The notes under the pieces are model-generated. The model was not told the DNA's origin and ran no database searches. It saw only the letters and a list, made by a program, of their open reading frames with translations. 64,000 nt of DNA from an uncultured Nocardioides sp. (GTDB taxonomy: Bacteria; Actinomycetota; Actinomycetes; Propionibacteriales; Nocardioidaceae), in assembly GCF_947488025.1 (NCBI RefSeq), contig NZ_CANKYS010000009.1, forward strand, positions 124,001 to 188,000, given 5' to 3'. Below, piece by piece: positions 1 through 7,606 of the stretch. The position numbers and the translations under genes were made by a program. Position 1 is the first letter of the stretch, and each line of letters opens with the position of its first letter.

Positions 1-738
1 CTCGCCGCGTTCGCGGTGCCGGAGGTGCTCAAGCAGCGGGTGCTGCTCTACGGCATCATCGGCGCGCTCGTGCTGCGCGGCATCTTCATCGCCCTCGGCG
101 CGGCCGCGCTGTCCCGCTTCGACTGGGTCTTCCTGATCTTCGGCGCGATCCTGCTGCTCACCGGCGTCAAGCTGCTGCGCGACGCGATCCGCGGCCAGGA
201 GCACGAGGTCGACGTCGCCGAGATGCGCGTGGTCAAGGTGATGCGCCGCTTCATGCCGGTCTCCGACGACTACGAGGGCACCCGCTTCACCGTCCTGCAG
301 AAGGGCCGCCGTGCCCTGACGCCGTTCGCCCTCGTCACCGTCGCGGTGCTCGCGACCGACGTCGTCTTCGCCGTCGACTCGGTGCCCGCGGTCTACGGCA
401 TCACCGGCGACCCCTACCTGGTCTTCGTCACCAACGCCTTCGCCCTCCTCGGCCTGCGTGCGCTCTACTTCGTGCTCGAGGGTGCGCTCGGCGCGCTGCG
501 GCACCTCAGCTACGGCCTCGCCGCGATCCTGGGCTTCATCGGCTTCAAGCTCGTGCTGCACTGGGCCCACCTGGTCTGGCCGTCGGTCCCCGACGTGCCG
601 ACGCTGATGTCGCTCTTCGTGATCCTCGGCATCCTGGGCGTCACCATCGCCACCAGCCTGTGGGCCAACAAGCGGGCCGACAAGCGGCAGGCGGCCGGCA
701 CCCCGGTCGACGAGCCGGAGGTCGTCGAGACCCGCTGA
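1..738 (+). CDS. TerC/Alx-family integral membrane protein (5' partial)
   Basis: The reading frame is open from base 1 to the TGA at 736-738, so 245 C-terminal residues are visible and the start lies upstream of the window. The protein is almost entirely hydrophobic helices. It carries the TerC signature ATDVVFAVDSVPAVYGIT, with the two acidic residues in a membrane segment typical of the family, followed by a transmembrane stretch with FALLGLRALYFVLEG. TerC/Alx proteins are linked to metal-ion export, often manganese, and to tellurite resistance; the substrate here is inferred from family only. It ends in a charged cytoplasmic tail (NKRADKRQ). A manganese riboswitch often precedes such genes but would lie outside the window. 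Confidence 0.88.
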   Translation, partial: LAAFAVPEVLKQRVLLYGIIGALVLRGIFIALGAAALSRFDWVFLIFGAILLLTGVKLLRDAIRGQEHEVDVAEMRVVKVMRRFMPVSDDYEGTRFTVLQKGRRALTPFALVTVAVLATDVVFAVDSVPAVYGITGDPYLVFVTNAFALLGLRALYFVLEGALGALRHLSYGLAAILGFIGFKLVLHWAHLVWPSVPDVPTLMSLFVILGILGVTIATSLWANKRADKRQAAGTPVDEPEVVETR

Positions 739-945
739 CGCCGCCGGAAAGTGCTTTGCCGTCGACGGTGGGTCCCTGGGAGACTCACCGCCGAGGGCGA
801 CGTCCGCCGCCCAGCCCGACGCGCCGGCCCCAGTCCGCGCACACGGCGAAGGGGAGCAGATCCTCGGACGCATCCGTGAGTCAGGTTCGTCGACGCCCGC
901 TGCAGCGGCGTACTGGGGGCGCAGCGCAGCCGAAGGTGATCGACC

Positions 946-1422
946 GTGACCAGGAACAGTGACTTCAAGCAGGTCGTCCGCGCCCGGATGGCCGCGACCG
1001 GCGAGGGCTACACCGCTGCGCGGGCCGCGCTCGAGCGGGAGGCGTACGACGCCGCCCGTGCCGAGCAGCAGCGTCTCGTCGGCCGGCTCTTCACCGGCGG
1101 CCGCATCGAGCGGGTGCCGGCGAAGCGCAAGGTACGCGCGGGGGTGCTGCTCGAGGTGCTCAGCCGCTTCGAGCCGGGCCGCGACTACTCCGAGCCCGAG
1201 GTCAACGAGGTGCTCCTCGGGGTGCACGAGGACTTCGCCTACCTGCGCCGCGAGCTGGTGAACTACCACTACCTCGAGCGTGGGGACGGCCGCTACCGCA
1301 CGGCCTCGCAGGCACCGCCCCGCACGGCGGTCGAGCGGCAGGAGATCCCGGCCTGGGAGGCTCACTGGCTGCCCGGCTTCCTCTCCGGAGAGGGAGCCGG
1401 GGCCTTCCGCCGCGGGCGGTGA
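946..1422 (+). CDS. DUF2087 domain-containing protein
   Basis: This 158-residue soluble protein starts at GTG 946. Residues about 45-118 match the DUF2087 pattern: a basic VPAKRKVRAGVLLEVL segment, the FEPGRDYSEPEVNEVL helix, and HEDFAYLRRELVNYHYLER. This domain is found alone or attached to ArsR-like regulators and is suspected to have a winged-helix-like fold, but no reaction is established. The N-terminal 40 residues (DFKQVVRARMAATGEGYTAA) resemble the short leader seen in many actinobacterial small proteins. The 207-bp gap upstream, after the TerC gene, shows no convincing gene. No partner is evident, so the function remains unknown. Confidence 0.75.
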   Translation: MTRNSDFKQVVRARMAATGEGYTAARAALEREAYDAARAEQQRLVGRLFTGGRIERVPAKRKVRAGVLLEVLSRFEPGRDYSEPEVNEVLLGVHEDFAYLRRELVNYHYLERGDGRYRTASQAPPRTAVERQEIPAWEAHWLPGFLSGEGAGAFRRGR

Positions 1423-1440
1423 CGGTGCAGGCTGGGGGGC

Positions 1441-1782
1441 ATGACGGCAGGCATCGATCCCGCAGCGACCCCGTCGGGCACCGGGTGCGTGGAGTGCGAG
1501 CAGGACGGCGGCTGGTGGGTCCACCTGCGCCGGTGCGCCCAGTGCGGGCACGTCGGCTGCTGCGACTCCAGCCCCGCCCAGCACGCGACCGCCCACCACG
1601 AGGCGACCGGCCACCCGGTGGTGCAGAGCTTCGAGCCCGGCGAGGACTGGTTCTGGGACTACAGCCGCTCCGTCGGGGTGGAGGGGCCCCGGCTGGCCGA
1701 CCCGCAGAGCCGGCCCGACGACCAGACCGTCCCCGGCCCGGCCGACCGGGTGCCTGACGACTGGCGCGACCACGTCCACTGA
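1441..1782 (+). CDS. UBP-type zinc finger protein
   Basis: A 113-residue protein starting at ATG 1441. Residues 16-65 hold a compact UBP-type zinc finger: CVEC, then CAQCGHVGCCDSS, then HATAHHEATGHPVVQSF, giving the Cys/His ligand series of the ubiquitin-specific-protease finger. In eukaryotes this finger binds the free C-terminus of ubiquitin; bacteria keep it as a stand-alone small protein whose ligand is unknown. A Trp-rich segment (GEDWFWDYS) follows and the tail is acidic and probably disordered. A CAGGCT hexamer lies 7 nt before the ATG and there is no Shine-Dalgarno, suggesting leaderless expression. Confidence 0.85.
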   Translation: MTAGIDPAATPSGTGCVECEQDGGWWVHLRRCAQCGHVGCCDSSPAQHATAHHEATGHPVVQSFEPGEDWFWDYSRSVGVEGPRLADPQSRPDDQTVPGPADRVPDDWRDHVH

Positions 1783-1832
1783 CGCCTGCAGGGGTGACGT
1801 GTCGCGCGCGGTCTGCGTGCCATGCTCAGGCC

Positions 1833-2669
1833 ATGCGACGTACGCCGCGCACGCGCCGCGACCGGACGCCCCCTGACCGGACGTCGGGTGACCGGCCCCA
1901 GGTCGTGGCCCACCGTGGCAGCAGCCACGAGACCGCCGAGCACACGCTCGCCGCCTACGTGAAGGCCCTCGACGAGGGCGCCGACGCGCTGGAGTGCGAC
2001 GTCCGGCTGACGGCCGACGGGCACCTCGTGTGCGTGCACGACCGCGACCTGCGGCGTACGACGTCCACGCCCGGGATCGTGTCGACGATGAACCTCGCCG
2101 AGCTCGACGAGCTCGACTTCGCCTCGTGGAAGAACCCGTGGTCCGACCTCGACGACGAGGCGCCGGCCCGCGACCCGGACGCCGGCAAGGTGCTCACCCT
2201 CCGCAAGCTGCTCCAGACCGTCGCCGACTACGACCGCCACGTCGAGCTCGCCGTGGAGACCAAGCACCCCACCCGCTTCGGCGGGTTGGTCGAGCGGCGC
2301 CTGGTCGAGCTGCTGGGCGACTTCGGGTGGGACCGCGCCGGGTCGCCCGCCCGCGTGATGAGCTTCTCGCTCAGCGCCGTCAACCGCGTACGCCGTCTCG
2401 CGCCCGGGCTCGACGTCGTGATCCTGGTCGAGAAGGCGCACCACTGGCCGGTGCTGCGGCCCGTGGTCGGCGACGACTGGATCGTCGGCCCCGGGATCAA
2501 GGAGCTGCGCGACCACCCCGGGCTCGGTCGGCACCTGCGCAAGGAGGGTCGCGAGATCCACGTGTGGACGGTGAACACCGCCGAGGACCTCGACCTGTGC
2601 CTCGACCTCGGCGTCACCGCGGTCATCACCGACCGGCCGGCCTACATGCTGGAGCTGCTGGGCGGATAG
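1833..2669 (+). CDS. Glycerophosphodiester phosphodiesterase
   Basis: GDPD TIM-barrel enzyme, which hydrolyses glycerophosphodiesters to an alcohol and sn-glycerol 3-phosphate. From ATG 1833 the product is 278 residues. It shows the HRG motif near residue 27 (VVAHRGSSHETAEHT), the metal-binding ECDVRLTADGHLVCVHD segment (Glu53, Asp55, His68), a VETKHP strand for the third acidic ligand, and a C-terminal VWTVNTAEDLD-LGVTAVITDRP typical of the family. An upstream in-frame GTG at 1794 would add 13 residues without homology; ATG 1833 is preferred because CATGCT lies 6 nt upstream. No signal peptide is visible, so it is probably cytoplasmic. Confidence 0.92.
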   Translation: MRRTPRTRRDRTPPDRTSGDRPQVVAHRGSSHETAEHTLAAYVKALDEGADALECDVRLTADGHLVCVHDRDLRRTTSTPGIVSTMNLAELDELDFASWKNPWSDLDDEAPARDPDAGKVLTLRKLLQTVADYDRHVELAVETKHPTRFGGLVERRLVELLGDFGWDRAGSPARVMSFSLSAVNRVRRLAPGLDVVILVEKAHHWPVLRPVVGDDWIVGPGIKELRDHPGLGRHLRKEGREIHVWTVNTAEDLDLCLDLGVTAVITDRPAYMLELLGG

Positions 2670-2672
2670 GTT
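2667..2672 (+). promoter_or_regulatory. Putative -10 element TAGGTT of a leaderless gene
   Basis: TAGGTT sits 7 nt before the ATG at 2680, overlapping the stop codon of the preceding gene. No Shine-Dalgarno lies between, so transcription probably starts at or next to the A of the ATG. Confidence 0.6.
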
Positions 2673-2679
2673 CTGGGCT

Positions 2680-3609
2680 ATGGCCAAGAAGTCCCGCAAG
2701 AGCGCCCCGTCCGCACCCGCCGCCGGCGAGGTCGGCCCCCGCCAGCCCTGCCCCTGCGGCTCGGGCAAGCGCTACAAGGCCTGCCACGGTGCAGCCGGCG
2801 GTGCCGCGCCGACCTTCGTCGCGCGCCCGTTCGAGGGCATGCCGAGCGAGTGCGACGTCATCGCCCTGCGCGAGCTGGTCCCGGCCGCGACGGCGCCGCT
2901 GACCCTCAAGGAGGGCGAGCGCACCGTCCGCCTCGCGACGCTCCTGCCCGGGGCCGCCCCGGCGATGGTGCGCGACTCGGGCGACATCTGGCTGGGCCTG
3001 CAGGTCCAGCACTCCTACGGCAACCCGGCCCGCGACCTCGGCGCCGTCCTCGAGGCCGCGCTGGCCACCGAGGAGCCCGGCATCGTCGGGCTGATGAGCG
3101 CGCCCGGCGACGGCCCGAGCATCCAGGACCTGATCAGCGACACCAGCCTCGACATCACGGTGCACGACGGCTTCGAGTACTGGATCGACGACATCCCCGA
3201 GCGCGACGCGAGCATGGAGGCCGCGCTCGAGCAGGCCAACAGCGGCGTGATGCCGACCAGCCGGCTGACCTCGGTCGAGGCGGCGTACTGGACCAACGTC
3301 GGGACCAAGGAGCACCTGCGCTGGGTCATGCCGCACCCCGAGGACGAGCTCCTCGACGCGCTCGCCCGACTGCACGCTGCCGGCAAGGATTCCGTGGCCG
3401 AGGGGTCCCGGTTCGTCGGGATGTTCCGTGCCCACGGCCTGCTGGCCCCGGTCTGGGACCTGCCGGTCGGTACGGGCGCCGAGGTCCTCGAGGAGCCGGC
3501 GGCGCGGTTCGCGGCCGACCTGGAGAAGGCCCTGCAGGGCGGAGACCTGAGCGCCGAGGAGCGGTCCGCGCGGGCCGGACTCGCCAACCGCCAGGTGACG
3601 ATCCGGTAA
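2680..3609 (+). CDS. DUF5926 family protein with N-terminal SEC-C zinc motif
   Basis: A 309-residue actinobacterial protein. After a basic start (MAKKSRKSAP), residues about 24-37 form a SEC-C motif, PCPCGSGKRYKACHG, the same metal-binding tail that SecA uses to contact SecB and ribosomes. The remaining 270 residues match the conserved DUF5926 body (HSYGNPARDLGAVLEAAL, ISDTSLDITVHDGFEYW, TSVEAAYWT, RWVMPHPEDELLDALARLHAAG), a soluble domain of unknown function. The SEC-C motif suggests association with the ribosome or translocation machinery, but that is inference. It is followed by a strong hairpin terminator at 3695-3734. Confidence 0.88.
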   Translation: MAKKSRKSAPSAPAAGEVGPRQPCPCGSGKRYKACHGAAGGAAPTFVARPFEGMPSECDVIALRELVPAATAPLTLKEGERTVRLATLLPGAAPAMVRDSGDIWLGLQVQHSYGNPARDLGAVLEAALATEEPGIVGLMSAPGDGPSIQDLISDTSLDITVHDGFEYWIDDIPERDASMEAALEQANSGVMPTSRLTSVEAAYWTNVGTKEHLRWVMPHPEDELLDALARLHAAGKDSVAEGSRFVGMFRAHGLLAPVWDLPVGTGAEVLEEPAARFAADLEKALQGGDLSAEERSARAGLANRQVTIR

Positions 3610-3694
3610 GGCCGGGTCCACCATCTGACCACGGCTCGAACACAACGGATCCAACGGTTGTGCGGGCCGTCCGGGGCGGAGTAGATTCGTCACT

Positions 3695-3734
3695 GCCCGG
3701 TCGTTGTTGTTTCCCCCGTCAACAACGACCGGGC
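3695..3734 (+). terminator. Rho-independent terminator between convergent genes
   Basis: A perfect 15-bp inverted repeat (3695-3709 and 3720-3734; arm GCCCGGTCGTTGTTG) with a 10-nt loop, followed on the + strand by TTTC. It lies after the DUF5926 gene and abuts the repaired stop codon of the convergent cyclase gene at 3737-3739. Confidence 0.85.
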
Positions 3735-3736
3735 TT

Positions 3737-4725
3737 TCACGTCTCCGTCGCCCTGACGCGCCAGGCCTCGAGGTGGGTGAACCCCTTGGCCGAGATCCGG
3801 CGCGCACGCCGGAACCGCCACGCGTCCCCCTCGTCGCTCGCCAACGCCTCGTGCACCCCGCGTCGACCAGCACGCTGCCGGGCCGCGCGGCCGACGTCAG
3901 GCGGGAGGCGGCGTTGACCGTCGAGCCGAAGACGTCACCGAGGCGTCGTACGACGGACCCGTGCGCGATGCCGGCCCGCACGGCCGGAAAGGGGTCCTCG
4001 GCGTCCGCCCCGCGCGCGGTCAGCGCGAGGGCCACCTCCACCGCGGCGGCCGGGTCGGCGACGGTGAACAGCACCTCGTCGCCGATCGTCTTGATCACCT
4101 GGCCGCCGTGGTCGACCACGAGCGTCGTCGTGTCCTGCTCGAAGCCGTCGACCCACCGCACCAGCTCGGGCCCGTCGAGGCTGCGGCTCTGCGTGGTGTA
4201 GCCGACGATGTCGACGAAGCCCACCGACAGCTGCGACTCGGTGGTGGTCAGGGTGCTGGCGTCCTCGAGCAGGTGCTCGGCCGCGCTGGCCAGGTGGCGC
4301 CGCCAGACGTAGCCCTGCAGGGCCTCGACGCGGGGGAGCACCTCGCTCACCAGCTCGGTGAGGCCGGCCGGACCGGCGCTCGGGTCGCTGTCGTCGACGG
4401 CCAGCCCGGCGAGCAACGTCGTCTGCCACTCGGCGAGGCGGGCGTAGCTGCGGCCCCAGGTCCGCACCAGCGCTGCCTGCGACTCCGGTGGCAGGATCCC
4501 GATCCGCACCAGCTCGGCGGAGAGGCGCAGGGCCTCGACGTCGCTCTCGGCGAACGCGACGTCTTCGTCGGTGCGGTGGGGGAACCCGAGCTGGTGCCAC
4601 AGGGTGACGGCGAGGTCGAGCGGCACCCCGGCGCGCTCGGCCACCTCGACGCGGGTCAGGCTCGGCTCCTCGCCGAGGAGGAGGGCGCCCAGCGCCCGGG
4701 TGTCGTCGGGCCCGGCCCCGCCCAT
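3737..4725 (-). pseudogene. Class III adenylate/guanylate cyclase with regulatory domain, frameshifted near the C-terminus
   Basis: From ATG 4725 the first 290 codons encode an N-terminal regulatory domain (about 10-155, of the mycobacterial Rv1264-like type) and a class III cyclase domain (about 160-290). The catalytic set is present: Asp172 in GFVDIVGYT, Lys212 and Asp216 in IKTIGDEVLF, and Asn271 and Arg275 in TVNAASRL. After codon 290 (SVLVDAG) the frame leaves homology and would run 1.1 kb through the antisense of the DUF5926 gene. Adding one C to the CCCC run at 3856-3859 restores VHEALASDEGDAWRF and a normal tail ending at TGA 3739-3737 (329 residues in total). It is either a real one-base deletion or a homopolymer sequencing error. 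The catalytic core precedes the shift. It is cotranscribed with the cNMP-binding gene upstream. Confidence 0.85.
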
Positions 4726-4730
4726 CCGCC

Positions 4731-5105
4731 TCAGCTCCCCTCGAGGCGCCGGGCTGCCGCCGCGCGGAGGGCGGCGCCGAAGGCCGGCACCTGCTCGACC
4801 AGCTGATGGATCGTGTCGCTCGTGAAGTGGACGACCCGGAGCGGTGTCAGGGCGACGACGGTCGCCGATCGCAGGGTGCGGTTGACGATGGCCGCCTCGC
4901 CGACGACGGAGCCGGGTCCGAGGGTGGCGATCTCGACACCACCCCTGCGGACCGACACCTCGCCCTCGGTGATGAGGTACGCCTTGTCGGCCGGGGTGCT
5001 CTCGGCGATGGGCGACCAGCCCTGCGGCAGCGTGAGCGGACGACCGGCTGCCAGCACGCGTTCGACGTCGGCGGGCCCGAGCCCGTCCAGGATCGAGTCA
5101 GTCAT
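4731..5105 (-). CDS. Stand-alone cyclic nucleotide-binding domain protein
   Basis: A 124-residue protein that is a single CRP/PKA-type cyclic nucleotide-binding domain: TLPQGWSPIAEST, AYLITEGEVSVRRGGVEIATLGPGS, then the phosphate-binding cassette GEAAIVNRTLRSATVVAL with the conserved Glu and Arg. There is no DNA-binding helix-turn-helix after it. It ends 5 nt before the ATG of the class III cyclase at 4725, so the two genes form a tight operon that encodes both a cyclic-nucleotide synthase and a possible sensor. What output the domain controls is not visible; it may act on the cyclase itself. Confidence 0.9.
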   Translation of the reverse strand: MTDSILDGLGPADVERVLAAGRPLTLPQGWSPIAESTPADKAYLITEGEVSVRRGGVEIATLGPGSVVGEAAIVNRTLRSATVVALTPLRVVHFTSDTIHQLVEQVPAFGAALRAAAARRLEGS

Positions 5106-5172
5106 GCCTCGTCAACGAAGCACACCGGCGAACGTGACGCGCCGGTCCGGTCCGGTCGGCGTCAGTCCGGCG

Positions 5173-6399
5173 TCAGTCCGCGTGCAGGGGCTCGCGGGAG
5201 ATCGGGCAGCTCATGCAGCGCGGGCCGCCACGCCCCGAGCCGAGCTCCGACCCGGCGATCCGGACGACCTCGATCCCGGCGTCCTCGAGCCGGTCGTTGG
5301 TCTCGTCGTTGCGCTCGTAGGCGACCGCCACCCGCGGCGCGAGGGCCAGGGTGTTGTTGCCGTCGTCCCACTGCTCGCGCTCGGCGGTGACCGGGTCGAG
5401 GCCGGTGTCGATCTGGTGGAGGGTGTCGATCTGCATGGCCTTGGCCGCGGCGACGAGGAAGGGCTCGTAGTCGCTGACGCTCAGGCTGAGGTCGGACTCG
5501 CCCGAGCCCGGGTCGTCGAGGGTGACGGTCACGGCGCGGAGCGTGTCGGCGACGTTGGGGTACATCACGACCTTGTCGACGTCGACCATCGTGCAGACGG
5601 TGTCGAGGTGCATCGTCGCGCGCTCCTGCGCGATCGGCACGGCCAGCACGGTGTGGGCGAGGTCGGCGTGGAAGACCTGGCGGGCGAGCCGCTCGACCCC
5701 GGCGGGCGTCGTACGCTCCCCGACGCCGACGGCGATCACGCCCGGCGCCAGGAGCAGGACGTCGCCGCCCTCGACGTGCTCGTTGTGCCAGCCGTGGATC
5801 TTGCGGGTGCCGGCGAAGCGCGGGTGCTCGGTGTAGATCAGCTCGGTCAGCTGCGTCTCGCGCTTGCGGGCCGGCATCGCGAGGCTGGTGACGGCCACCC
5901 GGTCGCGCACCCACACGCTCGAGTCGCGGGTGAAGAGCAGGTTGGGCAGCGGGTCGATGAGGAAGTCGTGGGGGTCGAGCAGGCTGGTGACGAGCCCGTG
6001 CCCGCCCTTGACCTCGTCGTTGCGGATGCCCGCGGTCAGGACGTCGGTCAGCTCGGCCGGCGCGAGGTCGCGCAGCGCCTGCGCGAGGTAGCGGCGCATG
6101 GTGTCGCCGAGGTGCAGCCCCGACAGTGCGCTCGTGATGGCGTGGTTGCGGGCCATCTCGCTCTCGAGCGTCTCGGTGAGCAGCTCGGTCAGGTAGAGCA
6201 CCTCCACGCCGCGGTGGCGCAGCGTCTCCGCGAACGCGTCGTGCTCCTCCTGCGCCCGGCTCACCCACGGGATGCCGTCGAACAGCAGCCGGTCGTTGTT
6301 GCGGGGCGTGAGGCGCTTGAGCTCGTTGCCGGGGCGGTGGAGCATGACGGTGGCCAGGCGGCCGACCTCGCTGTCGGCTCCGTGCGGGGTGGTGACCAT
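5173..6399 (-). CDS. arcA: Arginine deiminase
   Basis: Converts L-arginine to citrulline and ammonia, the first step of the arginine deiminase pathway. The 408-residue product has the family landmarks in order: [15 protein letters not shown], the [15 protein letters not shown] segment, the [15 protein letters not shown] region with the substrate-binding acid, catalytic His in [11 protein letters not shown], and the nucleophile Cys395 in [14 protein letters not shown] near the C-terminus. Length matches typical bacterial ArcA (about 410). No arcB, arcC or arcD lies next to it, so citrulline must be handled elsewhere. A TAGAGT hexamer lies 7 nt before the ATG with no Shine-Dalgarno. Confidence 0.95.
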   Translation of the reverse strand: MVTTPHGADSEVGRLATVMLHRPGNELKRLTPRNNDRLLFDGIPWVSRAQEEHDAFAETLRHRGVEVLYLTELLTETLESEMARNHAITSALSGLHLGDTMRRYLAQALRDLAPAELTDVLTAGIRNDEVKGGHGLVTSLLDPHDFLIDPLPNLLFTRDSSVWVRDRVAVTSLAMPARKRETQLTELIYTEHPRFAGTRKIHGWHNEHVEGGDVLLLAPGVIAVGVGERTTPAGVERLARQVFHADLAHTVLAVPIAQERATMHLDTVCTMVDVDKVVMYPNVADTLRAVTVTLDDPGSGESDLSLSVSDYEPFLVAAAKAMQIDTLHQIDTGLDPVTAEREQWDDGNNTLALAPRVAVAYERNDETNDRLEDAGIEVVRIAGSELGSGRGGPRCMSCPISREPLHAD

Positions 6400-6406
6400 A
6401 GGCGGG

Positions 6407-6412
6407 ACTCTA
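6407..6412 (-). promoter_or_regulatory. Putative -10 element TAGAGT of arcA
   Basis: On the minus strand TAGAGT lies exactly 7 nt before the arcA ATG, with no ribosome-binding site between. This fits a leaderless arcA transcript. Confidence 0.6.
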
Positions 6413-6461
6413 GCGCTGCCGTGCGCGGGCGTCGTGCGCGGAAGCGGCGCTCACCCGCCGC

Positions 6462-6522
6462 GCACGTGCGGCGGATCTGGCCCCGAAACGGGCGAATCGA
6501 GGGCCAGATCCGCCGCACGTGC
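6462..6522. repeat. 61-nt palindromic repeat, family A, copy 1
   Basis: Perfect 22-bp inverted repeat: left arm 6462-6483 (begins GCACGTGCGGCGGATC), 17-nt loop 6484-6500, right arm 6501-6522. It starts on the first base after the stop codon of the DUF559-type nuclease gene. About 49 of 61 positions match copy 2 at 7501-7561, and the left arm recurs at 23670 with 20 of 22 matches. There is no T-tract on either side. Confidence 0.9.
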
Positions 6523-7449
6523 TCACGCGGCGTCGGCGTGGCTCGGGAAGTGGGGCCGCCAGCCGTCTCCCAGGCGGAGGGGTACGCCGGGCAGGCCGCG
6601 GGCGAGGAGCACGCGGTGGATGCGGCGGAGGGTGTGATCAGGTGTGGCGTAGATGCCGGAGCTGATGACGGGCAGCAGTCGCCAGTGCGAGTCGTCGACC
6701 GCGTCGCGGCGCTCGAGATCGGCCTCCCACGCCCCCGGGACGAGCACATGGAGCTTGCCGTTGAACTCGACCGCGACCTTGATCGACGGGTAGCTCAGGT
6801 CGTACTTGCGGATCACGTCGCCCACCTCGTCGCGCACCTTGAGGTTGACCACCGGCTCGGGCAGTCCGGCAAGCACGATGAGCATGCGCAGCCGCGTCTC
6901 CATCGGTGAGTCGACCTCACGCCGGACGAAGGCGGCCGCCCGTGCCGCCGATGAGGAGGCCTTGTGCCGGACCTCTGCACAGAACCGGACCAGGGCCTCG
7001 GGCGTGACGAGCCGTCGCCGGACCATCGCGTCCCCGAGGACGACGAGGTCGACCAGCGTCAGCCGCTCCGCCATCTCGACGAACAGCATCAGCGGCTCGG
7101 TCACCCGTACGCCGTCGACCACGCGGGTGGCGGTGTGCCGACCGACGTGGACCTTCACGCCTCGGTGCCGGCGGCGGAGTCCCGCCCGGGGGACGCTCAC
7201 GTGCTCGTCGCCGATCGTCGGGATCGGGAGGTCGTACACCCGAGCTGCCGAGGCATGGCTCGCCCACGCCACGCCGTCGTACGGCACCAGGGCGGCCCGG
7301 GCGCGGACACGGGGCGTGACGACCGTCGTCTCGGCGACGTAGGTGCCCGGCAGCACCAGCCGGTAGCCCGGCCGGCGCAGCTCCTTGGCGCTCACGCCAG
7401 CCGCGAGTGCGGTGCCACGCTGGAAGGGTCTCCTCGGGTCGAAGTCCAT
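6523..7449 (-). CDS. AbiEi-like / DUF559 (Vsr-fold) nuclease-like protein, palindrome-bracketed
   Basis: A 308-residue protein with two parts. The N-terminal half (about 1-180) has the AbiEi-like organisation: a short DNA-binding-like start (RGTALAAGVSAKELRRPGYRLVLPGTYV), then DGVAWASHASAARVYDLPIP and EPLMLFVEMAERLTLVDLVVLGDAMVR. The C-terminal part (about 195-295) is DUF559, a Vsr-like PD-(D/E)XK fold: SPMETRLRMLIVLAGLPEPV, DVIRKYDLSYPSIKVAVEFNGKLH, and a final RIHRVLLARG helix. The acidic residues Glu (SPMET), Asp (YDLSYP) and Glu (VEFNGKLH) look intact. No toxin gene sits beside it, so a toxin-antitoxin role is not supported. Family-A palindromes lie directly after the stop codon and about 50 bp upstream of the start, making a unit of roughly 1.1 kb. 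CACCAT lies 6 nt before the ATG. Confidence 0.8.
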   Translation of the reverse strand: MDFDPRRPFQRGTALAAGVSAKELRRPGYRLVLPGTYVAETTVVTPRVRARAALVPYDGVAWASHASAARVYDLPIPTIGDEHVSVPRAGLRRRHRGVKVHVGRHTATRVVDGVRVTEPLMLFVEMAERLTLVDLVVLGDAMVRRRLVTPEALVRFCAEVRHKASSSAARAAAFVRREVDSPMETRLRMLIVLAGLPEPVVNLKVRDEVGDVIRKYDLSYPSIKVAVEFNGKLHVLVPGAWEADLERRDAVDDSHWRLLPVISSGIYATPDHTLRRIHRVLLARGLPGVPLRLGDGWRPHFPSHADAA

Positions 7450-7500
7450 CCCCGGATGGTGCCCGGATCTCGGCGCGGACCGCGGGCGTCATCCACAGCA

Positions 7501-7561
7501 CCGCGCGCGGCGGTTCTGGCCCCGCAAACGCCGATCTGAGGGCCACATCCGCCGCACGTGC
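7501..7561. repeat. 61-nt palindromic repeat, family A, copy 2
   Basis: Imperfect 22-bp arms 7501-7522 and 7540-7561 around a 17-nt loop, the same geometry as copy 1. The right arm matches copy 1 at 21 of 22 positions, the left at 18 of 22. It lies between the start of the DUF559-type gene (7449) and the 3' end of the DUF6058-GNAT gene (7607). Confidence 0.85.
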
Positions 7562-7606
7562 GACGGCTTGGCGGCGGCAGCTGGGGCCGGACCCGACCGC
7601 GGGCGG

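Noticed and set aside
739..945. Riboswitch or small gene between the TerC and DUF2087 genes
   Set aside because: No recognisable conserved fold and no frame with coding bias; a TerC-type riboswitch would lie upstream of the TerC gene, outside the window.
2626..4725. A 699-residue minus-strand frame covering the cyclase and running through 2680-3609
   Set aside because: The part beyond codon 290 is antisense to the well-supported DUF5926 gene and arises from the frameshift.
6523..7449. Type IV (AbiE) toxin-antitoxin system
   Set aside because: The N-terminus is AbiEi-like but no AbiEii nucleotidyltransferase gene is adjacent here or at 47623-48534.
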